Below, piece by piece: positions 22,262-36,499 of a stretch of 64,000 nucleotides of DNA. Below the pieces are notes generated by a model. That model ran no database searches, was not told where the DNA came from, and worked only from the letters and a program-made list of their open reading frames with translations. The stretch comes from Paralithodes platypus. Its lineage: Eukaryota; Arthropoda; Malacostraca; Decapoda; Lithodidae. Position 1 is the stretch's first letter. Each line of letters starts with the position of its first letter. Where the stretch lies: the NCBI GenBank assembly GCA_032716605.1, contig JAVRFV010002319.1, positions 686,140-750,139 of the forward strand, written 5' to 3'. The position numbers were made by a program, and so were the translations under genes.

Positions 22262-24334
22262 CTGTGGTTCCTGTGGTGAGTAGTTTCAGGCAGTAGTTGC
22301 TGCCCGTGGCCACGCTGATGCGCCGCCACTAGTATAACCCGTCTGCTCGTCTCTTCGCCATTTGGTCTATGATGCTGTTGCTGGCAGCGCAGAGGTGGTA
22401 ATGTGGCAGCTTGGGTTGATCGGGTATTATCCGTAGGAATTTATCTAGTTGGTTCTTGAAACGTTCAAGGTTATGTTCCGTTGAGTCACGCAGGTGTCTG
22501 GGCAGTGCATTGAAAAGGAGTGGCCCTCTTATAGCAAAAGCGTTTTCTTTGAGCGTCTTGATTCTTGTACTTGCTCTGGGGTATATCCTTTCAATATGGC
22601 AGAGCCGACCCCGTCGTTGGTGGATGCTAAACCGTATATTCAAGTTATTTACAGATTTTTCGGTCAATATTTTGTAGATGTATAATATAGCGTACCTTTC
22701 TCTACGCCTTTCTAGTGAGTAAAGGTCGAGTTCACGTAACCTTGCCCAGTAGTCCAAATGTCGGATGTCAGATATTCTATCGGTGAAAGATCGTTGTACT
22801 GTTTCAAGTGACTGCTTCTCTCCTGCTCGCCACGGACTCCACAGCTGACAACAATACTCTAGCAATGGTATCACGAGTGACTTGTATAACGTCAGCATAG
22901 GAAGCCTTTCACGTGTCCGGAAAGTGCGAAGGATCCAGCCAGCCTGGCTTCGTGCCTTCTTTACCACATTTTGTATATGTTGGGTAAAGTTTCCGTCACA
23001 ACTGAGGGTAATTCCTAGGTCTCTTATATACTCCTTGGTGTCTATATGTGAACCGTCCGGTGCTGCAAACGTGTGTGCATTGTAATTGATTCCCCCTGAA
23101 CTGTAATGTATATGCTCAAATTTGTTGTCGTTGAAGGACATGTTATTATGCTCTGCCCACGAGTAAAGTGATGCCAGATCAGTTTGTAATTTTTCGGCAT
23201 CCGATACTGAAGAAACTTCCTTCAGTACCCTGGTGTCATCGGCAAAAGAAGCTACAGAAGAGTGTAAGACGTGTCTGTTTATGTCGGATATGTGGATCAG
23301 AAATAGCAGAGGTCCAAGGACTGATCCCTGTGGCACCCCACTGTTGACCACCGACGGCCGAGACACTGCAGCGCTAGCCGCTACACACTGTTCCCTGTCA
23401 GTAAGAAACGAGTGCAGCCACATCCCGAGCTTTCCAGTAATGTCCATTTGTCTTATCTTGTGTAACAAAATACCGTGGTCTACCTTGTCAAAGGCTTTTG
23501 CGAAATCAAGATAGACCACATCAACATTTTTGTTATATTCCAGCTTTTCTAAAATTGTTTCATAGTGGGCAAGCAGTTGGGAGAGGCATGAACGCCCAGT
23601 GCGAAAACCATGTTGGTCTTGGTTCATTTTGTTGTTTTGTTCGAGATATTGAGCCATGTTCTTAACCATTATTCTCTCCAAGACTTTAATAATGTGGGAG
23701 GTTAAGGCAACTGGTCGATAATTTTTTGCCTCTGTCTTCGACCCTCCCTTGTGGATTGGTGTGATGTTGGCACTTTTTAATTTCTTTGGTATTATACCAG
23801 ATTCTAATGAAGTTCTATAAAGAAAGAGCAAAGGAACGCTCAGCTCTTTAGCACAACGTTTAAGGAGCACAGCAGGGAAGTGGTCGGGACCAGCTGCCGA
23901 GTTAGTAGCCATCTCTTTAATTGCTCCTTCTATGATGTCTCTGCTTAAAGTTATGTCCGTCAGTTTTGATGTGCAGTCAGCACCGTGACGAAAAAAGTCC
24001 ATAGGTGAGTTGATTATTTTGTCTTTCACAGGGTTGCTGAAGACACTTTTGTACTGGAGCAGTAGTTCTTCAACAATCTCTTGAGGTTCGTTTATGGTTC
24101 GGCCGTCTGAGTCAGTCAGTGGGCCAATACTCGCTCTCACTACTGACTTGTTTGAGGCATACTTGTAAAAGTATTTAAGATTGGTTTTAATGCATGCCAC
24201 GGCTTGTATTTCTTTCCGGTCATCTTCTAATTCAACTGACCTTTTAAGTTTTTCTTCTATGATGGTAATTTTGTTTTCAGTTTGCGTCCGTATTTCAATG
24301 TTGTTGGTGTTCTTGAGTTTTTTTCTTAGTTTTG
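22262..24334 (-). mobile_element. LINE2: 5'-truncated non-LTR element
   Basis: It carries the RT part of ORF2 and a 3' UTR with GGCGGCGCATCAGCGTGGCC, nearly identical to the LINE1 motif. Related to LINE1 but clearly a different lineage. The 5' truncation falls in the endonuclease-RT linker directly at the 880-bp (CA)n tract. The 3' end meets a G-run on its sense strand. Confidence 0.9.
22329..24334 (-). CDS. LINE2 reverse transcriptase, partial ORF2
   Basis: Open without stops from the truncation point to the terminator. The first methionine is at 24200, but the frame continues upstream (NKTKKKLKNTNNIEIRTQTE..). RT blocks are NYRPVALTSHIIKVLE, QHGFRTGRSCLSQLL, VVYLDFAKAFDKVDHG, SGVPQGSVLGPLLFLIHISD and the catalytic FADD (about 23235-23248). 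The C-terminus has IPLLEYCCQLWSPW and SLERRRERYAILYIYKI. The endonuclease is missing, so the copy cannot move by itself although its RT looks intact. Confidence 0.94.
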
Positions 24335-27228
<2,894 letters not shown>

Positions 27229-27289
<61 letters not shown>

Positions 27290-27302
27290 TCACTCACTCA
27301 CT
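27229..27302. repeat. (CA)n(CACT)n tract
   Basis: (CA)n continuing into four ACTC units, directly before the 5' region of the CR1-like element. Confidence 0.96.
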
Positions 27303-28277
27303 CCCCGTGCTACCGCCAGAGACACTCCCCGTGCTACCGCCAGACGCTGCAGACGCTCTGTCAACGCTCTCACGATATCGATCATAATTTGAGTATTAAC
27401 TACTCATCCTCTTCATTCTTGTGCATGAAAGGTGGTTAAGAGCACGTTTAACCATCCTGTAGCTTAGTAAGTAACACTGCACGATATTTCGCTGTGTATT
27501 GACTGATAAACTTTGTGTTTATCACAAGACTCCTGCTCGGACAGGGCGCCACTAGCGCCATCTATTGTTTTGTTTTGCTTTGTAAACAAACGCTCTCTTA
27601 TTACTATTTTATATAAAATCGTAGCCCCTAATTTTACCCATTACCTACTGTAGTAAGTATCTATTTAACTGCCTTGTATGTAAGTAAAGCTTTGCATATT
27701 AATTTGCTAATAAACAATATTGTTTACTAACTAACCGCCTACAGGGACTAACGCCGACACCATTTTGTAAACAAACCTTTTTGGGGGATTATACATATTA
27801 AATTCCAGCAAATTTTGTACCAAATTTAAGTGCATTCATTTATCTTTTCCCCCTAGATATATTCTTGACTTTTTCTCCTCAGACTGATTTTACTTTAAGC
27901 TAAGGGTGGTATTTGTACAAACTAACCTAGCCTAACCCAACCTGCCAAGCTTTTAACCTAACCCAAACCTAGCCTAGCCTATAGCCAGCCAATCTGTTTT
28001 ATTATTAACTCTTGTAGATATTGTATTTAGTATCCTACTGTAGCTATATATATTTGTAATTTTAGTTGTTGCTTGCACGATCTTGTAATAACCTTTGACT
28101 GATACACTTTTTTATCTAAAAAGAGTAGGCTACTGCTTTACTAGGGTACAGTGACACCAGGGTCATCTGTTGACACAGTATATTAACCCCTTGTGTGCAG
28201 TCACACTTTATTTTTATATAATCTCTATTTGGTGAATTGTATATTTAGTTACATATTCTGTTATACATATATTTGTT

Positions 28278-28600
28278 TAAGGTTAGGTTATCACACCTGG
28301 TAGCCTATTTCTGCGAATTTCAATTTTATTATATTCGGTTAGGCTATTCAACGCTGGTAGCCTATTATTGCGTATTTCAATTTAAAAAAAAAAACTTTTG
28401 GTTAGGCTATCGCCCCTGGAAGCCTAATTCTGCGTATCTCAACATTTTTGTTTTCGGTTAGGCTATCACCCCTGATAACCTATTTCTGCGTATTTCAGCA
28501 TATTTGTTTTCGGTTGAAGTGATTGAAGTGTTTTTTAAAGTGAGTGAAGTGTTGTAAAGTGAGTGAATTGTTTTTTTAAGTGAGTGAAGTGATCTGAAGA
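28278..28600 (+). promoter_or_regulatory. Tandem units in the CR1 5' UTR, possible promoter
   Basis: Four units of about 58-62 bp, each starting GGTTAGGCTATC or similar, then CTGGTAGCCTAT.CTGCGTATTTCA. Each contains AGGCTA..TAGCCT as a small inverted repeat. They are followed by short AAGTGAGTGAAGTG units up to the ORF1 start. Repeated 5' UTR monomers act as promoters in other LINEs; here this is inference. Confidence 0.5.
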
Positions 28601-28614
28601 AAGTGACTGTCACC

Positions 28615-29652
28615 ATGCCTCGCGCTTGTGCGAACTGCGCCGGTAGGTTTGGTGAGTCCATGTTTGCTACTATCGATCTTCAAGTCTGCCGGCTCTGCCA
28701 GCAACGAGAGAATTTTACAGTGAAATTAGATGAAGCCTACAACAAGATCAACGTCCTCACCATGAAGCTGGAATCACTCCAAGAGTTTGTAACACTCAAC
28801 GTTGGAGTGCCACAAACTTCAATTGTCACCGCAACTCCAGCAGCCACCAACGCCCCAACGTCAACTGCCAACAATTCAACGCCTACAGTAGCCATTTCAG
28901 CTGATGTTTCCGATACTCAAGATACAAATAACGACTCTCTTCCCCCTCAAGACAACTTCCGTGTCGTGAGGAACAACGTTTGCCCCAAGACCAGGAAACA
29001 CATACCGATTACCGAGTGTCAAAACCGTTTCCAGATACTCGCAGACTCAGATGACGAAGAGGAAATAGAAGAAGTCCGGCTCGTGGGAGACTCGATGATA
29101 CGTGGTCAGCTCACAGAGTTTTGCGCCAGGGCACCTAAGACCAGGAAGCGTTTTTGTATCCCTGGTGGTGGTGTGGATGACGTAGTTGCAGCAGTTGACG
29201 AAGTATCAAAGTTGGCCCCTGCTAATACAATGTACGTCATCCACGTTGGATCCAACGATGTACAGCGAACCCGGTCGGAAGATTTGCTTTTAAAGTACCA
29301 GCAGCTGATCAAGTCGTTTAAAGAGAAGTCATCAAGGATCATCGTCTCAGGAATCGTCCCCCGGCTCGGTGTAGAGAGCCGATTTTACAACATAGCCACC
29401 AGCACAAATCGTTGTCTAGCAAACCTCTGCAGGAAGGAGAACGTGGGATTCGTCGACACCTGGGACAATTTCTACTACGATGACTATTTGTTTTCGGACG
29501 ATGGAGTTCATCTGAACCAGGTGGGAGCAGCGCGTTTTGGGCGTCTTCTCAACGATGCGGTGAAGGATTTTCGGAGAAGAAATCGACTCAGCACAGGACA
29601 ACCAGGAAGGAGGACCGAAGACAGCGAGGACGGCAATCTACAAAGGAATTAA
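28615..29652 (+). CDS. CR1 ORF1: zinc finger, coiled coil and SGNH esterase
   Basis: RNA-binding/accessory protein of a CR1 element, 345 aa from ATG 28615 (context CACCATGCC). An N-terminal cysteine cluster (CANCAGRFGE..CRLCQQR) looks like a PHD or treble-clef finger, followed by a short coiled coil (about residues 35-65) and a Thr/Ala/Asn-rich linker. The C-terminal half is an SGNH (GDSL-type) hydrolase: block I VGDSMIRG, block III VGSNDV and block V DGVHLN, giving Ser, Gly, Asn and the Asp-His pair. All catalytic blocks are present, so the copy seems intact. Confidence 0.92.
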   Translation: MPRACANCAGRFGESMFATIDLQVCRLCQQRENFTVKLDEAYNKINVLTMKLESLQEFVTLNVGVPQTSIVTATPAATNAPTSTANNSTPTVAISADVSDTQDTNNDSLPPQDNFRVVRNNVCPKTRKHIPITECQNRFQILADSDDEEEIEEVRLVGDSMIRGQLTEFCARAPKTRKRFCIPGGGVDDVVAAVDEVSKLAPANTMYVIHVGSNDVQRTRSEDLLLKYQQLIKSFKEKSSRIIVSGIVPRLGVESRFYNIATSTNRCLANLCRKENVGFVDTWDNFYYDDYLFSDDGVHLNQVGAARFGRLLNDAVKDFRRRNRLSTGQPGRRTEDSEDGNLQRN

Positions 29653-29750
29653 ATACTAATCCGTTAAGAACCGCGAATTTGGATAAAGCTCCACCAACAC
29701 GACCCAAATTCAAAACCGTCAGGGATAACGACCGAGGACCGAGGACAGCT

Positions 29751-32552
29751 ATGAATGTAAATGTAGATCCGACCAGAACCAAAAATTCGATGAAAGAACG
29801 ATCTGCGAGTTCTAAAACCGCAACTTTAAAGGTTTTCTATGCAAACGCTCGTAGCATACGCAATAAATTTTCAGATTTAGAGGAACTAGTGTTTACAGAA
29901 AATTATGATGTGATTGGCATAACAGAATCTTGGCTCAATACACAAGATAGAGACTTTTTAGCAGAGTATTCACTTCCCGGTTATGTAATGTTTGAGAACA
30001 GCCGAATAAATAAAAATGGAGGTGGCGTTTTATTTTATATCAAAGAAAGTCTTAACCCGACCCTCGTGTCAAAACCTCAAATTGTGAACGTCGACACATC
30101 TTTTGTGCTAATAAAGAATAATAAAGGTACAAAAATAATACTTGCGTTAATATACAGACCTCCAGCTCAATCAGTGCAAACTGACCGAGAAATTTACGAA
30201 CAAATTGCAGATGTAAGTAACTCACAAGATACCGTAATTGTTGGCGACTTTAATTTACCTGTGACCAAGTGGGGCGATACTCTTACTTCACACTCCGGAC
30301 ATGACTTGTATACGAACTTGCAAGAGAGTTCGCTTTATCAATTTGTTCGAATGCCGACCCGTGGTAATAACGTTCTTGACATTGTACTTGCAACAAAAGA
30401 AGAATTGATAGAGAATTTGAATGTTGGTGATGAATTCAGTAACAGCGACCATCGTACGATAACTTTCACTTTAAAGTTTACTAGTAACGAACCAAATAGT
30501 AGCATCGAAAAAGTCCCTAATTTCAAGAAAGCAAACTTCCATAAACTTAGAGCTATGTTTAAAGAAACTGACTGGAGCTTTTTAATTGACAATAACGACA
30601 TAAATACATCTTGGAAGTTATTCGAAACCACTTACCTAAAAGCAGTGCAAGACTGCATACCATCGAAAATACGGCGTCCAGGCCATAATAATAAGCCCAA
30701 ATGGTGGAATAAAGATATTTCAAACTGCCTGCTTGCTAAAAAATTTGCTAATGATAGATTAAAATCCTCACAAAATGACGAAGAACGGGTGAAATTTGTA
30801 GAGCTACGACGCAAAGCCAAAAAGTTAATTAAGCAAAGTAAAAAGACCTTAGAGTTACATATTGCGAATCAAAGTAAAACAAACCCGAAAGAATTCTATA
30901 GTTATATCAGAAAGAAAAAAGTAGTTACTTCAACTGTTGGACCGTTAGTCGATGAAAAAGGAGAATACACCAAAGACGAAGTACAAATGAGTAATGCCCT
31001 CAATACCTTCTTTGCATCAGTTTTTACAACAGAAGACCTCAGTGATATCCCTACACCATCGCCGATTCAGATTGATAATTCAGATGTTCTAAGCAATATC
31101 ACCGTTACAGAGAGAGAAGTATTGAATTGTTTAGATAAACTCAAGGTAAATAAAACGCCAGGACCTGATACAATCTCGCCTAGAGTTCTAAAGGAAGCTA
31201 AGAATGAGCTCTCCAAACCACTGACATTACTATTCAATAAATCCTTGCAGTCTGGAACTATGCCTGATCAGTGGAAGCTAGCCAACGTAACACCGATATT
31301 CAAAAAAGGCAGCAAATCCCTACCCAGTAACTATCGTCCAATTAGCTTAACCTCAGTTGTATGTAAAATGCTAGAAACGGTCATACGAGACAGACTCGTA
31401 AATCACTTAGAGGAAAATAACATACTTAAAGATACTCAACACGGCTTTCGTAAAAAACGTTCCTGTTTAACAAACCTCTTAGACTTCTTCCACGATATCC
31501 TCAACCTCTACGATGAGAGTAAAGCTGTAGATATTATATACCTTGATTTTCAAAAGGCCTTTGACAAAGTTCCCCACAAACGTTTACTGCTAAAACTAAA
31601 AGCGCATGGAATACAAGACGGTGTGTTGAAATGGATAGAAAATTGGCTCAGCAACAGAAAGCAAAGGGTAGTCATAAACGGTAAGGCATCTAAATGGACC
31701 AATGTAAGTAGCGGGGTACCCCAGGGATCGGTACTAGGACCAATTCTCTTTCTAATTTACATCAACGACATAGATGAGGGTCTCACCTGCACAATCTCAA
31801 AATTTGCTGACGATACAAAAATTGCAAATAGCGTACTCTCAAAAGAACAAGTTGACGATATGCAACACAATCTAGATAAATTGTCATGTTGGGCCCAAAT
31901 TTGGCAAATGAGTTTCAATGCGGATAAATGTAAAGTACTACATGTCGGATACCTAAATGAGAAAGCAAACTATTCGATGAATGGCACTCAGCTTAAGAAT
32001 GTAAACAGAGAAACTGATCTGGGAGTAACAATATCGAGTAACCTAAAACCGAGTCAACAATGTTCAGAAGTTGTTAAGAAGGCAAACAAAATAATTGGCT
32101 TTATAGGCAGGTCATTTGAGCATAAATCCAAAGAAGTTATCCTAACCCTTTACAATTCCTTAGTCCGCCCTCTTCTGGAATACTGCGTTCAATCCTGGTG
32201 CCCTTATTACCAAAAAGATATAAACAAGCTAGAACGAGTTCAACGTAGAGTTACCAAAATGATACCTAGCCTAAAGAACAAACCATACGAAGAGCGTCTT
32301 AGAGAATTAAATCTATTTCCTTTAACCCAGCGCAGATTAAGAGGCGACTTAATTCAAGTGTTCAAAATCATCAAAGGCATCGACAATATGAACTGTAGTA
32401 AGTACTTCACTATCGACCAATCTAATTACACGCGGGGAAACGGTTGCAAAATTATTGGTAAATCTTTTAACTCGCACGAATCTAAGAATTTCCTCTTCAA
32501 TCGAGTTATCGAGTTGTCAACTTGTGGAATGGGCTTCCCCGAGACGTTATAG
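29751..32552 (+). CDS. CR1 ORF2: endonuclease-RT, C-terminus frameshifted
   Basis: Start chosen at ATG 29751; the frame is open further upstream to about 29679. Endonuclease blocks are FYANARSIRNKF, GITESWLN, LIYRPPAQ, VGDFNLPV and NSDHRTIT. RT blocks are NYRPISLTSVVCKMLE, QHGFRKKRSCLTNLL, IIYLDFQKAFDKVPHK, SGVPQGSVLGPILFLIYIND and FADD (about 31802-31813). The frame ends at 32552, but a tandem 8-bp duplication of ATCGAGTT (32500-32515) has shifted it: the conserved LWNGLPRDV block and a FKFRLDKYL end continue in another frame to a stop near 32636. Endonuclease and RT are intact. Confidence 0.94.
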   Translation: MNVNVDPTRTKNSMKERSASSKTATLKVFYANARSIRNKFSDLEELVFTENYDVIGITESWLNTQDRDFLAEYSLPGYVMFENSRINKNGGGVLFYIKESLNPTLVSKPQIVNVDTSFVLIKNNKGTKIILALIYRPPAQSVQTDREIYEQIADVSNSQDTVIVGDFNLPVTKWGDTLTSHSGHDLYTNLQESSLYQFVRMPTRGNNVLDIVLATKEELIENLNVGDEFSNSDHRTITFTLKFTSNEPNSSIEKVPNFKKANFHKLRAMFKETDWSFLIDNNDINTSWKLFETTYLKAVQDCIPSKIRRPGHNNKPKWWNKDISNCLLAKKFANDRLKSSQNDEERVKFVELRRKAKKLIKQSKKTLELHIANQSKTNPKEFYSYIRKKKVVTSTVGPLVDEKGEYTKDEVQMSNALNTFFASVFTTEDLSDIPTPSPIQIDNSDVLSNITVTEREVLNCLDKLKVNKTPGPDTISPRVLKEAKNELSKPLTLLFNKSLQSGTMPDQWKLANVTPIFKKGSKSLPSNYRPISLTSVVCKMLETVIRDRLVNHLEENNILKDTQHGFRKKRSCLTNLLDFFHDILNLYDESKAVDIIYLDFQKAFDKVPHKRLLLKLKAHGIQDGVLKWIENWLSNRKQRVVINGKASKWTNVSSGVPQGSVLGPILFLIYINDIDEGLTCTISKFADDTKIANSVLSKEQVDDMQHNLDKLSCWAQIWQMSFNADKCKVLHVGYLNEKANYSMNGTQLKNVNRETDLGVTISSNLKPSQQCSEVVKKANKIIGFIGRSFEHKSKEVILTLYNSLVRPLLEYCVQSWCPYYQKDINKLERVQRRVTKMIPSLKNKPYEERLRELNLFPLTQRRLRGDLIQVFKIIKGIDNMNCSKYFTIDQSNYTRGNGCKIIGKSFNSHESKNFLFNRVIELSTCGMGFPETL

Positions 32553-32854
32553 ACTGCAGCACCGTTGATTCATTTAAATTCCGCCTAGACAAATATCTCG
32601 CATCAAACCCGCGACTGACTGCGTTTGTAAATGAATAACTTTATCCTCCCCTCAGTTACTAACCCATATGTCCCCTACTAACTTCCTAGTCCTGCCACGT
32701 TAGTGGCAGGGCAGTAGTTCCCTTTCCAATGTTCCCTTACCCACTCTAAACCACTGTTTGGACACTTGATCCTCAGTGTTTTGGAGGACAAGCAACCTAG
32801 AAGGGTCACTAGACCTGTTGTTGCTTGATTTCCTTTGTACTCCTTTGTGTACAC

Positions 32855-33472
<618 letters not shown>

Positions 33473-33600
33473 AGTTAGATATAGATAGATAGAGATAAAT
33501 ATACACGGTCACACCCATAAAGACTCGACAGGCTCAACCCCAGTCATCATTTCCATTCAACCCATTCACTCTCACACTCTCTCTCTCTCTCTCTCTCTAA

Positions 33601-35060
33601 GCATTCGGGAAATATATAAAACGACTGTAAAGAGTACAAGATGGGTTACATAGCTTATTCCACCGATTAGAAGACTGAGCTATGAGGACCGGTTGCAAAA
33701 TCTTTATATCTTTTCGTTGAAAACACGCAGACTACGAAGTCAGCTCATTGAAGATTTTAAAACATTTAATGAGTTTGACGACGTGGATTATAGCAAAAAT
33801 GTTCAGCCTCACTATGAATACAACACGCAACCATAGATGGAAGTTAAAAATGAAAAGGTTCAACACAAGTATTTGTTTAAACTTTATAAAATATAAAATA
33901 TATTTCTACTTGGAACAAACTTCCCTCAGAAGTTGTTGTTGTTGTTCTTCTTCTTCTTCCCTAAGCTGCCTGGCCGAACAGCCCCGAGTCCCTGAGGAAG
34001 GCCATGACCACGATCGGGCTTTCCCACAGAGCTCTCATTGAGTGTAGATTGTGTTGTTGGCGTAAGTGGTTGTGTGAAATGCAGTCTTCTATGACGTGTT
34101 TAATGGTATGGGGTACTGTGTTACATCCCGGGCAGGTGTCGACAACGGAGTCATCCAGTCTCTTCTGATAGCTCAGAAGAGCTGGATGGTGTCCGCATCT
34201 CAGCCTGGCCAGGTGGACTCTGTCCTCGCGAGGAAGGGAGGATTCGGAAGGATGGATTTCGGGAGGTCGTGCTTGCAGCTGCGTGTTTTCTATGAGCGAG
34301 TGGATGGATCGGCGAGAGATATGAGTATGGATGTGCTTCTGGAAGTTGGTTTGGGGTGGACAGGGAGGGAGAGAGGACAGTGTTTGTGTGTGATACCGTG
34401 TGCTGGGTGTTGTTTTGATATGTCTTGGTGTCTGTGGGTGTGTTGCCATGTAGTGTAGTGGGTGGTTTTGGTTCGTGGAGGCTGCTGCCAGGAATTGAGT
34501 GCCTCTCATGTCCAGATGGTCTTTGACTTTGAGGATTTTGGTTTCTTGATGTACAGTAGGTGATCTGTGGGTGTAGTAGATGTGCAGCCTGTAATGATTT
34601 TTAGAGCTTTGTTTTGAATAGTCTGTAAGGTCTTATGATGTGTTTCAGCTAGGTTAGAAGCCCAGGCTGGGCTTCTGTATTCCATCACTGATCTTATGTA
34701 TACGGTAGTTTATAAACTGTGGTGGTGGTTTCTTTGTTGTGTCCAAATTGTGTGTGAGCAAGTGACCTGAGGGCGTTAAGTCTGAGTGTCAGTTTCTTTT
34801 TCGTGCTTGTGGTGTGCTGTTTGAATGTCATATGAGTATCATATGTTACTCCTAGGATTTTGGGTGTGTGTATGTGTTAGGGGTGTGTTGTTTATGATGA
34901 GTTGAGGGATGTATTCGTGTTCTCCCTCAGAAGTTGTACCCAGTGATCTTCAGTAGCGCAGTTCAAGAAGAGAGTAGATAGTATTCTGCACACTCTGTAA
35001 TGAGTGTAGTGCACTAAACAACTTATCTCGTTCCACTTCCATTATTTTCCAGGAATGTTG
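33601..35060 (+). pseudogene. CR1-like C-terminal relic, split by another LINE
   Basis: Segment 33601-33936 encodes, with stops, the end of a CR1-type ORF2: LSYEDRLQNLYIFSLKTRRLR, QLIEDFKTFNEFDDVDYSK and a WNKLP-like GTNFPQKL block. The frame is cut at 33937 and the 3' part resumes at 34938 (the continuation of the LPSEVV region and a FKKR-like end), followed by a UTR to about 35060. It is a degenerate element older than the insertion within it. Confidence 0.7.
33937..34923 (-). pseudogene. 5'-truncated LINE with 14-bp target duplication
   Basis: The minus strand encodes the region after the RT domain of a Jockey-type element: PKILGVTYDTHMTFKQH, TLRLNALRSLAHTQFGHNK, MEYRSPAWASNLAETHHKTL, IQNKALKIITGC, LPREDRVHLARLRCGHHPAL and CPGCNTVPHTIKHVIEDC. 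Several frameshifts are present. The tail on the left is (GAA)n(CAA)n on the sense strand. CCCTCAGAAGTTGT is duplicated at 33923-33936 and 34924-34937, marking a target-primed insertion. Confidence 0.9.
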
Positions 35061-35106
35061 TGCAAGGTTTATGAGATACAAACAATTCCTTGTAACTCCT
35101 CCTTCT

Positions 35107-35108
<2 letters not shown>

Positions 35109-35190
<82 letters not shown>
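35109..35190. repeat. (CT)n microsatellite
   Basis: Perfect dinucleotide tract after ATTCCTTGTAACTCCTCC. Confidence 0.98.
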
Positions 35191-35193
<3 letters not shown>

Positions 35194-35205
35194 CCACGCT
35201 GGTCA

Positions 35206-35514
35206 TTAACCCATTCACTACCGGTGACATCCTTTTCATTATATTCTGGCAACTATTAGACGTGAGCAGCTTAGGAAGGAATTCCACCCCTTAGAAGATT
35301 ACAGACTATCTCAAGTAATCCTTTTAGCTACCATATATCCTTCCTAAGCTTCACAAATCATCTATATGTACCTAAAAAAAAAAAATAATAAAATAAATAC
35401 AGACTATCTCAATTAATTAATCCTTTTAGCTACCATATATCCTTCCTAAGCTTCGTAAATCATCTACACCTGAAATCAATTACAAAAGACGTCACCGGTA
35501 CTGGAAGGGGTAAG
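35206..35514. mobile_element. MITE family C, copy C6
   Basis: Left end TTAACCCATTCACTACCGGTGACATC; right end GACGTCACCGGTACTGGAAG followed by GGGTAA, a degraded TTAA. Internal CTTAGGAAGGA..TCCTTCCTAAG blocks pair. A segment of about 70 bp (CAGACTATCTCAA..CTTCCTAAGCTTC) is duplicated around an A-rich spacer. Confidence 0.75.
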
Positions 35515-35608
35515 TAAAAGACCCGGTACATACACGGCCACCTAATGCGATCTAGTCAACAGAATTACCTCAGAATAACCAGTTGAATTCAAAGTCATGG
35601 ATGCCAGC

Positions 35609-35933
35609 TTAAGGGGAGATCTCCACTAGAGGGATTTTTGTCTTGACCCCTTTCTCCCTCATGTTTAGCCCCATTGTTTTTGATATTATAAAACGTTCGC
35701 CCCATTAGTTTAGCGATTTTAAGAACTTTCACCCCATAATAAGACCTTTCGTGCCATTCAGGTGTCGATTTTATCCTGGCGAGCGATAGCGAGCCTGTAA
35801 GTTAAGAGGAACCGGCCTTCGGCCGGAAAATTTTTCTACCGAAAAATGTACAAATTTATCTTGAAAGGGACTCAAGGGGGTATAATTTTTAGCTGATGGA
35901 GGTCTAGGGAACAAAGTAAATACCTCCCCTTAA
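35609..35933 (+). mobile_element. MITE family B, copy B4
   Basis: Intact-looking 325-bp copy bounded by TTAA at 35609-35612 and 35930-35933, with ends TTAAGGGGAGATCTCC and ACCTCCCCTTAA. Core hairpin CCGGCCTTCGGCCGG and TTTTTCTACCGAAAAATG are present. No coding capacity. Confidence 0.85.
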
Positions 35934-36064
35934 AAATGGTGTTTATCTCGTTCGCCTCAATAAATGGGGAAGGGCAATGTAGGCAAATACTGGTTATCCC
36001 TTTCAGCATTCAGGGACACTTTTGTTCTTAATCTATATTTGGGTATTATTGGCCGATTTTAGGC

Positions 36065-36378
36065 AATATGTTAACTATCTGTGGGATCTGTTCCTAACAT
36101 TGTTCTTAACGCCAGTAATATGTTAACTATCTGTGGGATCTGTTCCTAACATTGTTCTTAACGCCAGTAATATGTTAACTATCTGTGGGATCTGTTCCTA
36201 ACATTGTTCTTAACGCCAGTAATATGTTAACTATCTGTGGGATCTGTTCCTAACATTGTTCTTAACGCCAGTAATATGTTAACTATCTGTGGGATCTGTT
36301 CCTAACATTGTTCTTAACGCCAGTAATATGTTAACTATCTGTGGGATCTGTTCCTAACATTGTTCTTAACGCCAGTAA
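36065..36378. repeat. 52-bp minisatellite, 6 copies
   Basis: Unit AATATGTTAACTATCTGTGG plus GATCTGTTCCTAACATTGTT plus CTTAACGCCAGT, copies identical by eye. Confidence 0.97.
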
Positions 36379-36388
36379 TCCCAAAGTG

Positions 36389-36490
36389 AAATTAATGCAA
36401 GCAAGTGATTCTCCCAGGATTGGAATCTAGGATAGGCCTATCTTGTACAGAACTTGCATGCTCTAACCATTACATCATCAAGGCAGTTTA
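36389..36490 (-). mobile_element. Possible tRNA-derived SINE head
   Basis: On the minus strand there is a box A-like TGTAATGGTTAGAGCATG and, about 40 bp later, a box B-like GATTCCAATCCTGGG. The anticodon arm does not fold cleanly. Hence a degenerate tRNA-like sequence, not a tRNA gene. Confidence 0.35.
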
Positions 36491-36499
36491 AAGGTATAT

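Larger units (their letters stand above)
27303..32850 (+). mobile_element. CR1-like LINE, near full length
   Basis: 5' region of about 1.3 kb, ORF1 with esterase domain, ORF2 with endonuclease and RT, and a 3' UTR of about 230 bp ending GATTTCCTTTGTACTCC. The esterase-type ORF1 is characteristic of the CR1 clade. Both ends lie in (CA)n/(CACT)n. The exact 5' boundary is uncertain: 27303-27347 holds a 24-bp tandem duplication (CTCCCCGTGCTACCGCCAGA), and 27560-28270 is ordinary AT-rich DNA. Two further 3' ends of this family lie at 45855-46030 and 63387-63655. Confidence 0.88.

Noticed and set aside
27920..27990. Interstitial telomere of the arthropod CCTAA type
   Set aside because: Only degenerate CCTAACCCAACC and CCTAGCC units, no run of perfect repeats.
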